Source: Lethocerus indicus
Lineage: Eukaryota > Arthropoda > Insecta > Hemiptera > Belostomatidae
DNA: 64,000 nt
Direction: 5' to 3'
Assembly: GCA_019843655.1 (NCBI GenBank)
Contig: JACDQD010000002.1
Span: 10,800,393 to 10,864,392 of the forward strand
The notes under the pieces were generated by a model. It made no database searches and was not told the origin of the DNA. It was given only the letters and a program-made list of their open reading frames with translations. This document shows positions 61,750 to 64,000 of this stretch, one piece after another (the first letter of the stretch is position 1; each line of letters starts with the position of its first letter). The position numbers and the translations under genes were made by a program.

Positions 61750-64000
61750 TATTCATCTAAAAGATATATTTTTACTATATAACCGCTCGATTATTAGACA
61801 TTTGTAAGAGTTTTTGATATTTAAGTTGCACAATCTTGTTAACTGGATTTCAACCATGACAATTCAATGATGAGCAAGATGAACCTTCAGTAACAAAGGA
61901 GTACTATTTTCAATTTCAAATCTTTATTACTTATAAATATAAAACTTATGAAACAATTCTGCTTCATTTAGAAAATGAGTATTTATTCTCTTCTATGCCG
62001 ATACAATTCACTCCTAATAATTTTCCCTAAACTGTCTGCAGCACCAGTTTTCGTTCATCCGTCTTCTGAACTGTTCGAGTCAAATGAGTCACTTCTATTT
62101 CTGACAGTGTCTAAAATTAAGTCTCCGTCTCATGGTCATAAACGGTATATGGAAGGTAGTGGTTCATTGTCCATTCCACGTTAAAATAAAATATGCAATT
62201 GATAGGAATATTAGGAAATTTAAACAAAATTGATTATTATTTATTACAGGGAAAACAGATACAAAGCAAAATATTTTCAAATTTAAATGCACACTAGAAG
62301 TTTAATAATACTTGGTTATAATTAAAGTTAATTTAAATAGGCGGGGGGTTCTAAGTTGGCTCACAACAGCAGATACTGAAGTGGGCCCGCCTCTTATGCT
62401 TCCGCTTCCGCGTGCCTCTTGATTGATACGAGAGTAATCCAAGATCGGAAACATCTTTATATCATCGTCTGCTGTAAATACCACCTCGCACAACATTTTA
62501 TCAGAATATATAATATAATTTTTGTAATATCATATGAAGCTGCGCAGGCTGAAACTGAATAATTACCTAACTACAAATTGTTCTACGACAGAAATAATAC
62601 GCGATTGACTTTGTCCAAACTTGTATTTTCAGTTATTTTTTTCTCGAAGCCACGCCTCTGTCCTTTTTCTTTTTTAAATTAATCAGTTCGGTTACTGATT
62701 AAGGATATAAATCTTGGTTTATTATAGGGATTTTTTCGAATAGGAAAAGAATAAAAGGGGCATCTCAGTGGACAATTAGTTCTCCTTGAGAGTTGACAGA
62801 TAGGCGGAGGAATTATGATGTCGGTTAATAATAAAGAGGAGAGAGGGGGGCATATCTGTAGAGAGATGGGGCAGGTTGCCAGCATTTATGATGTATGCTC
62901 CCGCCGGCTAATTTGAACAGTCGTACGCCCACTAAACACATGATAAAACAACCATTACCACCACCCCTTCTGTCACTGTCATACCCCGGTCACAGCCGCA
63001 TAATGAATGCCGCCTCATTATGAAAAATATGACACCGTTATGGATTGTCCTTTAATTATCTGTTGTTGGAAGGGAGGACAAAAAAAGGTCGACATTTGCT
63101 TTAAGGTCGGTGGTCCTTGGCAAGGGACAATGTATCATGTCTCGCGAGATATAGTACTTTTTTCGGAAACGAATGTACTTATGTAGTTTATCGGTCGCAT
63201 AGGCAGACACGTTATTTCTTTTCAATACACATAATGTCGGAGATAATAATATACTAATGCGAGATCACCATCCATACACTTTTATTTATATTGTAGGTTG
63301 AGCCATGATTGTCATTATGTAAAATAATTGACGCCTTTACCGAAACCACGTTTTTGGGTCATTGCCCGCAATTTAAAATAACCTACGATAATCACCTCAC
63401 ACTAGATATAAAATTTCACAACCGACATTTAGGCCTGTAAACTGTAAACGGGACTTTGTCACCGGCATAATATTGGTCTACGATGCACTATACGAAAATG
63501 TACAATGCGCTAACATCGACGAACCGATAATATGATTTTATACCGACAATACCGAAATAAAGAAACCCGATCCTCTTAATTGGGAGACCGAGCCGAGACG
63601 TATTTGACAGCCGGACAGATTCGGAGGGCACGTTGCCAAAATATATGATGGAGACAGGCTAGCCAACAAGTATGATGGACACGGCTTACTTGATACTCTG
63701 CCGGCGAACTGATAGTCAGGGACGAGCGTCCCATTCAAATCGAGACACTTCCATCTCCAATTTGATGACCGAGACAACTTCTGAAACACTATTTAAATCG
63801 AACAATTACTTTTTTAAGCGACTCTCAGTAATCTATAAAAATAGAGCGAATTCACAACAATTTTGCTATTTGAAGCTTTCACGTCTCACTGACAAATTTA
63901 TTACCCGCGGTATAGAGGCTTTCAGAACTTATTGATGTGACATTTCTCTCTCTATTATATTACGAATTTAATATTAACGACTACATTTGCGAGAGTATTT
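61750..64000. other. Intron to window end, no supported gene
   Basis: AT-rich DNA with chance open frames. No splice acceptor attached to a recognisable zinc-finger exon was found before the window ends. Confidence 0.45.

Overview
This looks like nuclear DNA of an invertebrate animal, most likely an arthropod and probably an insect. It is AT-rich, carries many CpG dinucleotides and di- or trinucleotide microsatellites, and has almost no long open frames. There is no operon structure, phage, plasmid, CRISPR array, rRNA or recognisable tRNA, and I saw no transposon coding remnant. The species cannot be named from the sequence.

Only one protein-coding segment is supported. It is a short first coding exon on the + strand (10477-10555) that starts MSRRKQARPIRL and ends at a clean splice donor (CAG|GTCAGT). 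The amino-terminal MSRRKQxxP signature marks a class of developmental C2H2 zinc-finger repressors (SALL/spalt, ZNF423/521-Oaz, FOG/ush, BCL11) that use it to recruit the NuRD complex. The QARP variant resembles the QAKP of SALL and ZNF423/521 most. The zinc fingers would be in later exons, outside this window.

Layout: 1-9840 is non-coding upstream flank with several GC-richer blocks that could be cis-regulatory, and a 38-bp near-perfect palindrome. 9845-10476 is a CpG-rich promoter/5'UTR region with GGC/GGT repeats, a tandem C-run block, a CA microsatellite, an Inr-like site and a chain of three overlapping upstream ORFs. 10477-10555 is the exon. 10556-64000 is the 5' part of a first intron of at least 53 kb.

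The intron alternates AT-rich stretches with GC-richer islands of roughly 200-600 bp. It carries CTCF-like sites, GATA and K50-homeodomain motif groups, YY1/Pho-like pairs, G-quadruplex motifs, unusual palindromes and long GA/CT tracts. A tiny first exon, a very long intron and a surrounding gene desert are typical of a developmental transcription-factor locus. The most plausible content of the window is therefore regulatory DNA rather than genes. No previously undescribed protein system is visible. The most unusual structures are the palindromes at 7969-8006 and 13072-13091 and the twin GGATGAA-nn-TTCATCC elements at 5809 and 45837.
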